Assembly: GCF_014692525.1 (NCBI RefSeq)
Contig: NZ_JACNYL010000002.1
Span: 124,001 to 188,000 of the forward strand
Length of the DNA: 64,000 nucleotides
Source: Sphingobacterium chuzhouense
GTDB lineage: Bacteria; Bacteroidota; Bacteroidia; Sphingobacteriales; Sphingobacteriaceae
Reading direction: 5' to 3'
Shown: positions 8,401 to 17,276 of the stretch, piece after piece
How positions within the stretch are numbered: the first letter of the stretch is position 1
Layout of the letters: each line of letters begins with the position of its first letter
Translations under genes and position numbers: made by a program
Notes under the pieces: generated by a model
Seen by the model: the letters and a program-made list of their open reading frames with translations, nothing else
Told to the model about the DNA's origin: nothing
The model's database searches: none

Positions 8401-11392
8401 GAATAGGGATGGATACCGAAGCGATTGCCGCTTTGTTGTCGACGACAAGTAAAGCATTGAAAAACAAGTTGGGCGAAACATGTTCCTTTTGCAATATAAA
8501 GCTGTGCTGTGCTTTTCCTTTCTTCCAATCCAATAGCCTTGTTTCTGCCTTTTTAGCACCGTGGGCTTCGAATAAAAATAGTTTTTCGGCCTGCGGCACA
8601 TCGGTTTCAAAAGTCAGGGTTACTTTATCGCCTATATTGTATTGCGCTTTGTCCAGCTTGTACACCAAGAACTCGGTTGGGGTAACTTTTGTTGTATTCG
8701 TTTTGTATAAGCTCACATCGGTTGAAGAGCGAATGTTGTTACCTTCCTGAACGGTATAGGCTTCTATGAAGTAACGTCCGCTTGCAAAAAGATTCGAGTC
8801 GAGCTTGACCAGACTCGTATCCCTCGTGTCGAAATCGTAACTGGCGACTAATGTTTTGGGGGCATCCTTAGCTAGTAGAATGGGATCGAAATAATTCGGA
8901 AAATATCTTTGGTATTCTGCTTGCGAGAGGATGTGATATTCTGTGTCATTGAAAAATATGACATTTTCATCTGTCAGAGCAATTTGGGGTTCCTTGTCGT
9001 ATTTATAGATATCGACCTTGCCACTGAATTTCAACGGTTGTCCGTTTTGATTAATCGTATGAATATGTATCTCCTTCCACTTTTTTTCTTCAATCTTATT
9101 TTCTGTTTGAATACTGATATTCCAAGGCTTGGTAGAGAAACGGTAACGATCTGAGGCGGCTTGCATTTCCCCGGTTTGGTTAACTACCTCTGCCGAATAT
9201 TGCAAGGTAAAATCGGTTAACCCTGTAAAAATAGTATCCATCAGCGGAACAGCGATGCGAAACTTTCCTTTGTCGTCCAAGGTTGTCGTGGTGTCGGCGA
9301 AGGTGACAGTTTTTTGTTGTTTCGTATGATAGAAATTGACTTTATAATGTACGGTGGCATCTACCAGAGGTACACCGGATAATGTTTCAGCAAGGCCGGT
9401 AAAGACAGCGGTATCCCGTAGGGTATACGTTTCTTTGTTGGTCTCAAAACTGGTTTTGAACGTTGGTCTTTTATATTCTTCTACACGTATACGTTGCGTA
9501 TTTACTTGTTGGTTGTCGTGGAAAGCGACGATTCGAAAAGAACCTGGTAATGTTTTATTGGGCAATTGGAATAAGCCGTTGACAGAGCCGAAACCATTGG
9601 TGACTAGTGTAAGCGAATCAATCTTTTGGTTATTAGCATCGTGCAGGAATAGTTGAACTTGTTGCTTTTCTATCGTGCTTCCCAATAAGCTGTGGCTATT
9701 GTAGAGTATACTTTTAAAATAAACCGTCTGCCCCGGACGATAGATGGCACGATCCGTCATCGTCTGGATAAGAATATTGTCTTTCCGGGCATAACGATTC
9801 TCCCGATATACGTGTGACTGGATGTTATTTAGTTCGCCCAGATCTATAAATTGTTTTTCATCAGGTACGAACAATACATAATCTTCTAAGCCAATACGGT
9901 CTTCCGCGTAGTTGGTTTTATAGGAAAATTCTCCTCTATCGTTTGTTGTGAACGTTTGAATTAATTTTGGATCCGTATGGTTGTTCGTTTCATACAGCTG
10001 TACCTTTTTCCGGCGATAAGGAGCACCCGTTTTTCTGTTAATTAATAATGTATTGTATAGTTCCTGTTTGTCATCTTCTTCATCTATCGTTGTTGACACA
10101 AACAGGTCGGTAATGCCAATCGTGCTTTCTACGACATCGAGATTGAGACCGTCATCTTGAAATGCCGGGTTGTTGGCTAATAAAATGGTGTAATTTCCAT
10201 AAGGTAGCGGGTTGAGCTTATAGATTGTTTTGTGTTCTTTATAATCGTCAAAAGTTTTGAGAGTAACGCTATCCTCATAAACCAATGTGGCATCGAGGTT
10301 TACGTCAAACGTTAGCGAATCGTATTTTACCTCATAGTTTTTGTAGTTCTCGGGTCGATTGGTCGTGTTGTATACACGAATATAAAGCGTATCGGCGTTG
10401 CGGGTGCTTATCTTTACCGGTATGTATAATTGTGCTGGCGCAAACTTGTCGTGGTTCAGCGTGATATCAGCTTTCTTTATTGTATTCGATAAGTTTTTAA
10501 CTTCGTTGATCCAAGGCGATTGAGGATAGTTTTCTAATGCTTGGTTGATATATTTCAGGGCTTCTTTTGGATTTTGGGATTGTTGAGCCGCAGCAATTTG
10601 ATACAGCAAATAGGCATTATAATTACTTTCCTGCTTGTCAATAATATCCAGAAACTTCGGCAGTTCTGTCTTGACATTCCATTGCTGGATGGAGAGCCTG
10701 TAGCTCATGAGGTAGGCCGTAGCATCATTGTATTTTCCCGCTTTGTTCAATCGTTCCAGCTCGCGTGTCAGCGATGCCGCTTTTCCCTCTTGGTCATTTT
10801 TTACATTGTGCAGGAAATTGAGGTAGTAATGCGCAAGAAAATGAAATAGGGTGGGTGTTAGCGTTAAATTCTTTTGCTCGGCGAACATTGCCTTCCAGTC
10901 TTCGATACTTTCCTGCACGAGCAGTTCTTTTTGGGACAACGATAAGTTAAAAAGAGAGTCGATTATTTTATTCTTACCTGTAGTATTTTGTGCGATAAAT
11001 GGGTCGTTGCTATCGGAAAGATATCGATGCCTGTTATTATGCAGGTATTGGGCGTAAAAATTTTGTAAAATAGCTTGTTCTACTTTATTTGCTTGTTTGA
11101 TATGCTTTTCTAAGTGATTTTTAACCAATATGAAGGTATTATCATCTGTGTTATTGATCCGCAAGGACAAGTTTTCAGCCAATACCGCACGAATCCATTC
11201 TCCACTGTTATTATTAGCTTGGGCGGAAGCTTTGATTTTATTCAACAATGGAAGGGTTTGTGCATAATTTTTTATCTCCATCAGTCGATGTACTTCTCTC
11301 CAAGTATCTGTGCTAGAAGTATCTTTTTTAAGTTCTTGAGCTTTAGTTAATAGGGGGAATAGACCGATTAGCAGCCAGATATATTTATTCAT
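5477..11392 (-). CDS. Alpha-2-macroglobulin-like protein with embedded SusC-type TonB plug domain
   Basis: A 1971-residue secreted protein with a Sec signal peptide (MNKYIWLLIGLFPLLTKAQ). Domain order: helical N-terminal region (about 30-310), macroglobulin MG domains including the MG2 region (about 320-950), a bait-region-like domain ending near 1070, a SusC/RagA-type TonB plug (about 1120-1222, with VVVAGYG, PLYVVDGE and VLKDASATAVYGSRGANGV), then the A2M domain (from about 1240), the thioester Cys1463-Thr-Glu-Gln1466, the alpha-helical thioester domain and a C-terminal receptor-like domain. Cys and Gln of the thioester are intact, so covalent trapping of proteases looks possible. There is no beta-barrel, so it is not a receptor. 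No pbpC partner is next to it. Confidence 0.85.
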   Translation of the reverse strand: MNKYIWLLIGLFPLLTKAQELKKDTSSTDTWREVHRLMEIKNYAQTLPLLNKIKASAQANNNSGEWIRAVLAENLSLRINNTDDNTFILVKNHLEKHIKQANKVEQAILQNFYAQYLHNNRHRYLSDSNDPFIAQNTTGKNKIIDSLFNLSLSQKELLVQESIEDWKAMFAEQKNLTLTPTLFHFLAHYYLNFLHNVKNDQEGKAASLTRELERLNKAGKYNDATAYLMSYRLSIQQWNVKTELPKFLDIIDKQESNYNAYLLYQIAAAQQSQNPKEALKYINQALENYPQSPWINEVKNLSNTIKKADITLNHDKFAPAQLYIPVKISTRNADTLYIRVYNTTNRPENYKNYEVKYDSLTFDVNLDATLVYEDSVTLKTFDDYKEHKTIYKLNPLPYGNYTILLANNPAFQDDGLNLDVVESTIGITDLFVSTTIDEEDDKQELYNTLLINRKTGAPYRRKKVQLYETNNHTDPKLIQTFTTNDRGEFSYKTNYAEDRIGLEDYVLFVPDEKQFIDLGELNNIQSHVYRENRYARKDNILIQTMTDRAIYRPGQTVYFKSILYNSHSLLGSTIEKQQVQLFLHDANNQKIDSLTLVTNGFGSVNGLFQLPNKTLPGSFRIVAFHDNQQVNTQRIRVEEYKRPTFKTSFETNKETYTLRDTAVFTGLAETLSGVPLVDATVHYKVNFYHTKQQKTVTFADTTTTLDDKGKFRIAVPLMDTIFTGLTDFTLQYSAEVVNQTGEMQAASDRYRFSTKPWNISIQTENKIEEKKWKEIHIHTINQNGQPLKFSGKVDIYKYDKEPQIALTDENVIFFNDTEYHILSQAEYQRYFPNYFDPILLAKDAPKTLVASYDFDTRDTSLVKLDSNLFASGRYFIEAYTVQEGNNIRSSTDVSLYKTNTTKVTPTEFLVYKLDKAQYNIGDKVTLTFETDVPQAEKLFLFEAHGAKKAETRLLDWKKGKAQHSFILQKEHVSPNLFFNALLVVDNKAAIASVSIPIQRGDKALTIKTSTFRDKITPGQSEKWRFTVTQNDEAAQAEVLATMYDAALDMFASNMFPGSLQLNYPYYGQPNFYYLLREFQRKEESVDMFHKQQWYKTQGNDISVVYSYGVLPGGSYFLSTESVLEEVVVAGYGQPERVVLNGAVAGLQSESLVAKSSSVMIRGTAMDNWQGSPLYVVDGEIMEGFDPNTLDQNQIASFEVLKDASATAVYGSRGANGVILITTKEGQQKQTQLDAVQARSNLDETAFFYPELYTDAEGNISFEFTSPEALSRWKLLLFAHGKNLEAGSAAFFTQTQKQLMVRPNLPRYFREGDQITLKAQIQNISKGKLSGNARIEIINPGNNQNITSTFLQENGTKAFAVEAENNSIVEWQLQVPAGYPTVQIKIIAATDEFSDGEQHELPILPNRILISDTEKIILKPEEQREYQIHGAGKENLHARVQVQTNPILEILSALDYLKNYPYECTEQTTSKWFALQMVRYIQKHYPALSDYFAKLNQENVKGRLEENSTLNELTIEEMPWLRDIQGEETKRKAIAQLFGSNLQADINDLEKKISKSQLNGGAFPWFEGGKSNTAISIRILEITGKVLQLDHTLVSNTVRQSMQKLITSLDKDSTLFDSKRHTLQVLDYLYARHYWNGLYKLDESTLKKLSNELLKSPEVTAQNAAGIAAKAWVVNQLSGDAKQSNEIKNRITQEVIHDQEKGMYWESNQKRFNTISLHSYMVEAYKLHDPSKLYEITQWIYYNKQAHHWRSTWATVDAIYALLLANDPGDFSLDNSIEIWVDQDEIQTQNVVLGQSTKDFNVDELQGNRAISIQNNNNRRVYGSIIHQYFVPAEEVSSSTNTISVQKQYYVERQGKWIEANTFKLGEKIKVKITVINDSPLEYVHLKDARPSAVEPVYRPSGYQWWQGYYFSLRDASTNYFFDYLPKGKREFEYEIKANNAGIFQSGITTVECMYDPAVNARSSSIVVTVSE

Positions 11393-11609
11393 GATTGTAA
11401 GTTATGTGCTAAATCTACATATTTTTTTCTGCTTTTTAAGAATTGATGCTTGAAAGAGAGGGATTCCATAAAAATCGTTAATTTTCCTCTATAAAATAGT
11501 CCTAGATGGTAGAGGAGAGCTAAATTAAATTCATTTTATATTATGCGCCATTAAATTGCATATAAAAATGAATTTATTTAGGTTTGAAAGAAACAAGAAA
11601 ACGACAGAC

Positions 11610-13064
11610 ATGGTATTAGGGCAAATAGAACCGAAATCGGTATGGCAATATTTTGAGGCGTTAAATGCAGTTCCTCGTGCATCAAAAAACGAAGAGCAGG
11701 TTATTCAGTTTATGTTGGATTTTGGTGATCGCCTAGGATTGGAAACGATACAGGATAAAGTGGGTAATATTATCATCCGCAAAGCGGCTACTGCGGGAAT
11801 GGAAAACCGCAAGACAGTTGTTTTACAATCCCATTTGGACATGGTTCACCAGAAGAACAACAATACGGATTTTGATTTTGACACGCAGGGAATCTCCATG
11901 TTTATAGAGGATGGATGGGTAAAGGCACATGATACCACACTCGGGGCAGATAATGGAATAGGTGTAGCGGCAATCATGGCAGTTTTAGCATCGGACGACA
12001 TTGCTCATCCTGCTATCGAAGCCCTATTTACAATAGACGAAGAAACGGGGATGACAGGTGCAAAAGGTTTACAGAGCGATCTGCTGAAAGGTGAGATTCT
12101 GTTGAATCTCGATACCGAAGAAGATACGGAAATTGACATCGGCTGTGCCGGTGGGGTAGATGTTACGGCTCGTCGTACTTATATACCGGAATCCGTTTCG
12201 AATGACGCTACCTACTATACATTAACGGTGAAAGGGTTGCACGGCGGGCATTCGGGGATGGAGATCCATAGAGGCTTAGGCAACGCCAACAAAATACTCA
12301 ATCGTTTATTGTATACCTTATTGCCATTGGATATTCGGTTGGCTAATATTGACGGAGGCGGATTACGGAATGCGATTCCGAGAGAAAGTGTTGCTGTTTT
12401 TGCAGCTGATGCAACCACCGAGGAGTTGCTATTATCTGTAGTGGAACAAGAGAGCGCAGCTATAAAGCAGGAGTTTGCAACGGTTGATGAAGCGCTTGAA
12501 ATCATATTAGAGCGACGTGAAAAACCATCTGCGGGTGTGTTACCGATAGTCGTACAGACCAAGTTGATTCAAACGCTTTATGCCGCACCAAATGGTGTTT
12601 ATCGCATGAGTGCAGCTTTCGATAATTTGGTTGAAACATCGAACAATATTGCACGTGTGAAAGTAGGAGGAGGGAAGATAACGGTTAAATGTTTGACGCG
12701 TTCATCGGTAGAATCATCCAAAGTTGATTTGGCAAATGCACTAAAGTGCTGCTTTGAGTTGATGGATGCAGAAGTTAGCTTTTCGGGGGATTACCCAGGT
12801 TGGACGCCTAATCCAAATTCTGAAATTCTTGACGTGCTCAAATCAACCTATACCGACTTGTTTGAGGAAGAACCCCATGTTGTAGCGTGCCATGCAGGAC
12901 TAGAATGTGGTATATTGGGCAGCCACTACCCCGAAATGGATATGATCTCGTTTGGCCCAACTATTTTAGGTGCGCATTCTCCACAGGAACGTGTTTCGAT
13001 ATCATCCGTACAGAAATTCTGGATATTCTTATTAGAAATCTTGAAACAGATTCCGGTAAAATGA
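11610..13064 (+). CDS. pepD: Aminoacyl-histidine dipeptidase (PepD, M20 family)
   Basis: This cytosolic zinc dipeptidase is about 484 residues from the chosen start. Metal and catalytic motifs are present: SHLDMVH (His and Asp), TTLGADNGIG (bridging Asp), IDEETGMTG (catalytic Glu pair), LDTEE, and a C-terminal GAHSPQERV containing the last His ligand. The frame opens at a TTG at 11556 and has a Met at 11568, but the ATG at 11610 gives the usual N terminus (GQIEPKSVWQYFEALNAVPRAS). It cleaves Xaa-His and other dipeptides. The downstream patatin gene overlaps it by four bases. Confidence 0.9.
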   Translation: MVLGQIEPKSVWQYFEALNAVPRASKNEEQVIQFMLDFGDRLGLETIQDKVGNIIIRKAATAGMENRKTVVLQSHLDMVHQKNNNTDFDFDTQGISMFIEDGWVKAHDTTLGADNGIGVAAIMAVLASDDIAHPAIEALFTIDEETGMTGAKGLQSDLLKGEILLNLDTEEDTEIDIGCAGGVDVTARRTYIPESVSNDATYYTLTVKGLHGGHSGMEIHRGLGNANKILNRLLYTLLPLDIRLANIDGGGLRNAIPRESVAVFAADATTEELLLSVVEQESAAIKQEFATVDEALEIILERREKPSAGVLPIVVQTKLIQTLYAAPNGVYRMSAAFDNLVETSNNIARVKVGGGKITVKCLTRSSVESSKVDLANALKCCFELMDAEVSFSGDYPGWTPNPNSEILDVLKSTYTDLFEEEPHVVACHAGLECGILGSHYPEMDMISFGPTILGAHSPQERVSISSVQKFWIFLLEILKQIPVK

Positions 13065-13849
13065 TTTTAAAAAGACGAAAAAAAGTATCACTGGTACTTG
13101 GTGGTGGTGGCGCTAGGGGAATTACGCATATTGGCGTTATCCAATGGTTGGAGGAGCAAGGCTACGAAATTGACGAAATTGTCGGATGCTCCATAGGAGC
13201 GCTTGTAGGTGGTGCTTATGCTACCAACCGTTTACAGGAGTTAGCGGATTGGATGAAAACCCTAACCCGTGCACAGGTCTTTAAATTAATGGATTTCTCC
13301 AACCCACGCTATGGTTTATTGAAAGGCGAACGTGTTTTGAACACGTTGCATGAAGTATTCGATGACGTGAACATTGAGGATTTGGCGCTTACCTATACCG
13401 CCGTTGCCACCGATTTGGAAAATGAACAGGAGGTCGTGTTCCGAGAAGGGAGTATTTACGCAGCTATTCGTGCTTCTATCGCTATTCCGGGTGTTTTTAC
13501 AGGCGTATCTGTAGAAAATCGTTTTCTAGTGGACGGTGGGGTTTTAAATCCATTGCCTCTTAATCATGTATCGAGAAAAAGAAACTTGGTCGTCGCTGTT
13601 AATTTGGATGGCATGCCGATTAAAGATAAGTCAACGACACCACCACATTTTACGGCAAGGACATTGTTGATGGAATCATATTATGCGATGCGGCGTAGAT
13701 TAAGCGCATTGATGTTGGAGCTCCATGAACCTGATTATACGATATGCGTGCCGCACAATGCTGCTGAGATATGGGAATTTCACCGTTCAGCAGAATTGAT
13801 CGACGTAGGTTACGAATTGGCACGTACGGTAATTAAATCCCACTCATAA
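13061..13849 (+). CDS. Patatin-like phospholipase (RssA/YchK type)
   Basis: The 262-residue protein has the patatin oxyanion motif GGGGARG (14-20), the nucleophile Ser44 in GCSIG and the catalytic Asp158 in VDGGV, forming the Ser-Asp dyad. The start ATG overlaps the pepD stop (ATGA), indicating translational coupling, and removes 58 unrelated N-terminal residues of the longer open frame. No signal peptide is seen, so it is probably a cytoplasmic or membrane-associated acyl hydrolase. The lipid substrate is unknown. Confidence 0.85.
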   Translation: MILKRRKKVSLVLGGGGARGITHIGVIQWLEEQGYEIDEIVGCSIGALVGGAYATNRLQELADWMKTLTRAQVFKLMDFSNPRYGLLKGERVLNTLHEVFDDVNIEDLALTYTAVATDLENEQEVVFREGSIYAAIRASIAIPGVFTGVSVENRFLVDGGVLNPLPLNHVSRKRNLVVAVNLDGMPIKDKSTTPPHFTARTLLMESYYAMRRRLSALMLELHEPDYTICVPHNAAEIWEFHRSAELIDVGYELARTVIKSHS

Positions 13850-14657
13850 ATTCCTTTATCGCATGATTAAATTCTTCAGGTGCTTCTAGATTTGGTAAAT
13901 GTCCGCACCCCGTTATTTCTATAAACCGTGCATTTGGAATAGCCTCTTCTAAATCCTTCATGTCTTGTAAGGAAGTAATCCGGTCATCGCTACCGCGAAT
14001 CAAGAGTGTAGGAACGCTGATATCTTTTAGTGTGTCACTCGTATCTGTTCTAGCTGCTAGTGCCAATAATGTCGAGCAGATGCTTCGTACACTATTTCTG
14101 CGAATGGCGCTTTTGATATACTCGACCGCTTCTGGTTTCTCTTGTATACTATAAGACGAAAACACGTTTTCTACAAAACCGATAGAGAATGGTCTGCGTC
14201 CATGATTCAGAATGGTCTGTATACTGGCAAATCGCTTTTGTTTTCCGACATTAGTATCAGCCTTACTATGTGTATCTACCAAAATAAGACCGGAAATTTT
14301 CTCTGGAAATAACTGATAGGCGCGAAGGACTATATATCCTCCCATAGAGATCCCGCAGAGCACTGCCTGCTCGATATCCAACTTTTCCATAAAGACGCCG
14401 ATATCTTTCGCAAAAACATCGATGGAAAAAAAACCATGTCCACTAGTAGTCAAACCATGCCCCCGAATGTCTAATGCAATTGCGGTGACATCTTCTGGTA
14501 ACGCCTCCAGTTGATCACGCCACATGTTTTTGTTAAAAGGAAAGCCATGTAAGAAAATAATGGTTTTAGATGTGGTTGTTCTTGATTTTTTAATGTAATA
14601 GGAGATACTGATGTCGCCAATTCGTATTTTGTTGCTTTTTACTAAGCGTTCGGTCAT
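13833..14657 (-). CDS. Alpha/beta-fold hydrolase
   Basis: A 274-residue cytoplasmic hydrolase of the 3-oxoadipate enol-lactonase/carboxylesterase type. Motifs: oxyanion HGFPFNKNMW (37-46), nucleophile Ser104 in GISMGG, acid within RGSDDR, and His253 in GCGHLPNLE. It is convergent with the patatin gene and their ends overlap by 17 bases. No pathway partners lie beside it, so substrate is open. Confidence 0.8.
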   Translation of the reverse strand: MTERLVKSNKIRIGDISISYYIKKSRTTTSKTIIFLHGFPFNKNMWRDQLEALPEDVTAIALDIRGHGLTTSGHGFFSIDVFAKDIGVFMEKLDIEQAVLCGISMGGYIVLRAYQLFPEKISGLILVDTHSKADTNVGKQKRFASIQTILNHGRRPFSIGFVENVFSSYSIQEKPEAVEYIKSAIRRNSVRSICSTLLALAARTDTSDTLKDISVPTLLIRGSDDRITSLQDMKDLEEAIPNARFIEITGCGHLPNLEAPEEFNHAIKEFMSGI

Positions 14658-14824
14658 GTTGTTGAATTTTTATGCAATGTAATTATTTTTTAATCAGCAA
14701 TATATATACCATATCGGTATTTTAACGGTCTTTTTTTTGAAAATAATTTGGAAAACAGGAAAAAGTGGCGATATTTGCATCACCAAAAGCAACAATCAAA
14801 TGTTGTTATCGACATAAAAAGTTT

Positions 14825-14898
14825 GCGCTTGTAGCTTAACTGGATAGAGCACCTGACTACGGATCAGGAGGTTAGGGGTTCGACTCCCTTCAAGCGCA
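14825..14898 (+). tRNA. tRNA-Arg (anticodon ACG)
   Basis: A complete 74-nt cloverleaf: acceptor GCGCTTG/CAAGCGC, anticodon stem CCTGA/TCAGG with loop CTACGGA (anticodon ACG, read as ICG), T-arm AGGGG TTCGACT CCCTT, discriminator A. CCA is not encoded. It is almost identical to the minus-strand tRNA at 60406-60479. Confidence 0.95.
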
Positions 14899-14939
14899 CT
14901 TTTTTAATCTCTTAACCCTATTATATTTCAAAGCCGATT

Positions 14940-15125
14940 TTACGCCGCGTCCTTCGTATTTTTCACAAGACCGATTCCCGCGAAGAAAAAGATCAATGCT
15001 ATAACACCGATAACGATCAGTGATATATAATCGGTATTTTTATTAATTAGTTCATAACCTGTGTAGATTAAACCAATAATACCTAAAATAGTTAATATCG
15101 TTCCAAATATCCGTTTTACGTTCAT
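14940..15125 (-). CDS. Small membrane protein, two transmembrane segments
   Basis: A 61-residue protein with two hydrophobic helices (about 7-25 and 34-54) joined by a polar turn and ending in KNTKDAA. It resembles short uncharacterised inner-membrane proteins common in Bacteroidota. Clean start and stop and strong membrane pattern support a real gene; function is unknown. Confidence 0.65.
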   Translation of the reverse strand: MNVKRIFGTILTILGIIGLIYTGYELINKNTDYISLIVIGVIALIFFFAGIGLVKNTKDAA

Positions 15126-15136
15126 AGCTTTGTTTT

Positions 15137-15340
15137 TTGATATTTGAACAATATTTATGCCTGAAAGGTTTTTATCGCCAGACGGTTAAATTAATCTTTA
15201 CCTCAGAAAGCAACGGAGAGATTGTTTACGCTATCAAGCAAGTGACCGTTGTGAACGGTTTAACTGTTGCCATTAGCGAAAGCGAACTGAATACCACTAC
15301 TAAAAACAATTTAGTGAATTTGATCAATGCATTGCATTAA
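15137..15340 (+). CDS. Uncertain small ORF, possibly truncated or frameshifted
   Basis: The open frame encodes 67 residues from a TTG; residues 18-67 look like genuine coding sequence (KLIFTSESNGEIVYAIK...). The N terminus does not look natural, and an ATG in another frame at 15157 reads MPERFLSPDG before stopping right where the good part begins. A one-base shift would join them. It ends just before a terminator. No family recognised. Confidence 0.35.
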   Translation: MIFEQYLCLKGFYRQTVKLIFTSESNGEIVYAIKQVTVVNGLTVAISESELNTTTKNNLVNLINALH

Positions 15341-15363
15341 TACGAAACGTGAATTTTATACCG

Positions 15364-15393
15364 CCCGGTTCTGAATGAATCGGGTGTTTTTTT
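15364..15393 (+). terminator. Rho-independent terminator
   Basis: An 8-bp stem with one G-U pair (CCCGGTTC 15364-15371 / GAATCGGG 15377-15384) and a T-rich tail. It follows the small plus-strand ORF and lies just past the stop of the convergent ABC ATPase gene. Confidence 0.7.
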
Positions 15394-15398
15394 AGTAT

Positions 15399-16079
15399 TT
15401 ATAGAGGAAATATATCATCTAAGTTTTTATACAATAACTCTTCGGTAATTTGGCGCTTCAATTCGGAGAAGTTCTCCCTGGTGGCGGAAACATTAAATTG
15501 ACCATTTTGTAATAATGTAATCGAATCACAAGTTTCTTCTAACGAACCGAAAATATGGGAAGATAAGATTATCGTCTTACCTTTGGATCGTAATCTTTGA
15601 ATAATATCCGTAAGAACTAGGCTGCTCTGGAAATCCAGACCATTATATGGTTCGTCGAGAATGTATATGCTGTTATTTTGCAACAGTACGCCCAAAATAC
15701 CCAGCTTCTTTTTCATACCGGTAGAATAACTGCTCACATATTGATCTAACGGAAGATCAAAAATATTCTGCTCTTTGAGGTTCTGCACTTTTTTATGGCG
15801 GGCCTCTATTAGCAATGTGAGATATTCCTTTCCCGTAATTTTAGGAAGAAAATAGATTTCGGAAGGAAGATAGCCAATATGTTCTTTGAGCGGATACAGA
15901 TCCGCTGAGATATGCCCTTCATATTTCTCGAGGCCTGCCAGACAGCGAAAAAAAGTAGTTTTACCTGCACCGTTTGCACCTACAATTCCGTAAACTTTGC
16001 CAGATAGAAAATCGATGTGCAGATCTTTTAAAATCTGATGTTTGCCATAAGATTTATGTAGGCTACGAATAGTAATCAT
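15399..16079 (-). CDS. ABC transporter ATP-binding protein
   Basis: The 226-residue ATPase has Walker A GANGAGKT (34-41), signature YSTGMKKKLG (about 118-127), Walker B IYILDEPYNGLD and the H-loop Ser-Ser-His-Ile. Its closest type is the CcmA/NatA class that pairs with ABC-2 permeases for export. Its start codon overlaps the permease stop by four bases, so the two form a translationally coupled transporter. Substrate unknown. Confidence 0.85.
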   Translation of the reverse strand: MITIRSLHKSYGKHQILKDLHIDFLSGKVYGIVGANGAGKTTFFRCLAGLEKYEGHISADLYPLKEHIGYLPSEIYFLPKITGKEYLTLLIEARHKKVQNLKEQNIFDLPLDQYVSSYSTGMKKKLGILGVLLQNNSIYILDEPYNGLDFQSSLVLTDIIQRLRSKGKTIILSSHIFGSLEETCDSITLLQNGQFNVSATRENFSELKRQITEELLYKNLDDIFPL

Positions 16080-16990
16080 AAATATTTTTCTAGATTTTGA
16101 ACGGCTTTTTTATAATAATAAGGATAGGCGGCTACTAAAAGTAAGGGCATCATGACGATTACCATACACCCAATAGTTTCTGTTATTCCAACACCACGCG
16201 GATATGCAGCATATTTCATCAAGATAACCAATATGAGTAGTAATACCCCGCTGATCCAACAGAGAATTGCCCATAAGAACATAGATGTACCAAATAGCAG
16301 CAAAAGTAATAAGAACGGTGCTATTAAGAGACTTAATTGAACGCTTCCCATGCAGATTTTATTTTTTATGAAGCCAGATGCTGACCGTGCGTTATTCCAG
16401 ACAATATATTCATCTTCGATAATATCATAAGCGCCCAATCCCATTAAAATAACAATCCCCAATAACACGATTGGAAGATTAATATTATCATAATATATGC
16501 TTATACAAGCAATGGTATAGCAAATAATCAATAACCACCAAAGGCGACGAAAGAAAATAATAAATTCAAATGCTGAATTACGAAAAGGAGTTGGTATATT
16601 CCGAATTTCTACTCTTCTGACAGAAATAACAGTCGCTACTATACTTAAAACAACCAAGAGTGCCACTAGCAACCACGCTCTTTCATAAATAGCGATGGGA
16701 ATAAAGGGTAGGATACAGCCTATATTTTCGGCTAACCTTATTGCTGAGAATCGTTTCCTCGTCAATATATTTTTGAGAAAATCTATCCTGTCCGGATTGG
16801 CGAATTTGTACATTAGGGAGACTGATATGTATCCAAGTGTCCAGGGAGCATAAGTTGGGTACTTTATGGTAATAGCACAAAACGCAATATATAATGATGC
16901 TATCAGCAATAAACCAGCTAGGAAAGGAAGCCCAATATCTTCCATTTGGCGTCGGAAAATTCGATATTGTAATTGAAAGTAGTATTTCAT
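16076..16990 (-). CDS. ABC transporter permease-like membrane protein
   Basis: This 304-residue protein has about eight hydrophobic helices and a cytoplasmic N terminus rich in aromatic and basic residues (YYFQLQYRIFRRQME). It directly precedes and overlaps the ATPase gene. No conserved catalytic motif is expected in this family; the assignment rests on topology and gene pairing. Confidence 0.7.
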   Translation of the reverse strand: MKYYFQLQYRIFRRQMEDIGLPFLAGLLLIASLYIAFCAITIKYPTYAPWTLGYISVSLMYKFANPDRIDFLKNILTRKRFSAIRLAENIGCILPFIPIAIYERAWLLVALLVVLSIVATVISVRRVEIRNIPTPFRNSAFEFIIFFRRLWWLLIICYTIACISIYYDNINLPIVLLGIVILMGLGAYDIIEDEYIVWNNARSASGFIKNKICMGSVQLSLLIAPFLLLLLLFGTSMFLWAILCWISGVLLLILVILMKYAAYPRGVGITETIGCMVIVMMPLLLVAAYPYYYKKAVQNLEKYL

Positions 16991-17276
16991 TGTTCTTATT
17001 TCAATCGTAATCTGTGTTTGAAAACTTTCATCGTTGTAGGTTCGTCTTGTTATTTATTGTTGTGTTCATACAATTCTGCCTATATTTCAATAATAATGAT
17101 TTCATTTAACATTGGTTATATAAATCTTAAATTTCTAATGTGTCGTCACTTCTTTCGCCGTTGTGTGAGTTGAATAGATTTTTTAAAAAGATCAACTCTC
17201 AAATGTATGAAAAATCGGCTTGTCGCATTTATTTAATTCAACTCGTATTATAAATAGACCTTTAATAATCATCGAT

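Noticed and set aside
12887..13060. N-terminal extension of the patatin protein
   Set aside because: These 58 codons overlap pepD in another frame and carry no patatin sequence; the ATG at 13061 overlapping the pepD stop is the natural start.
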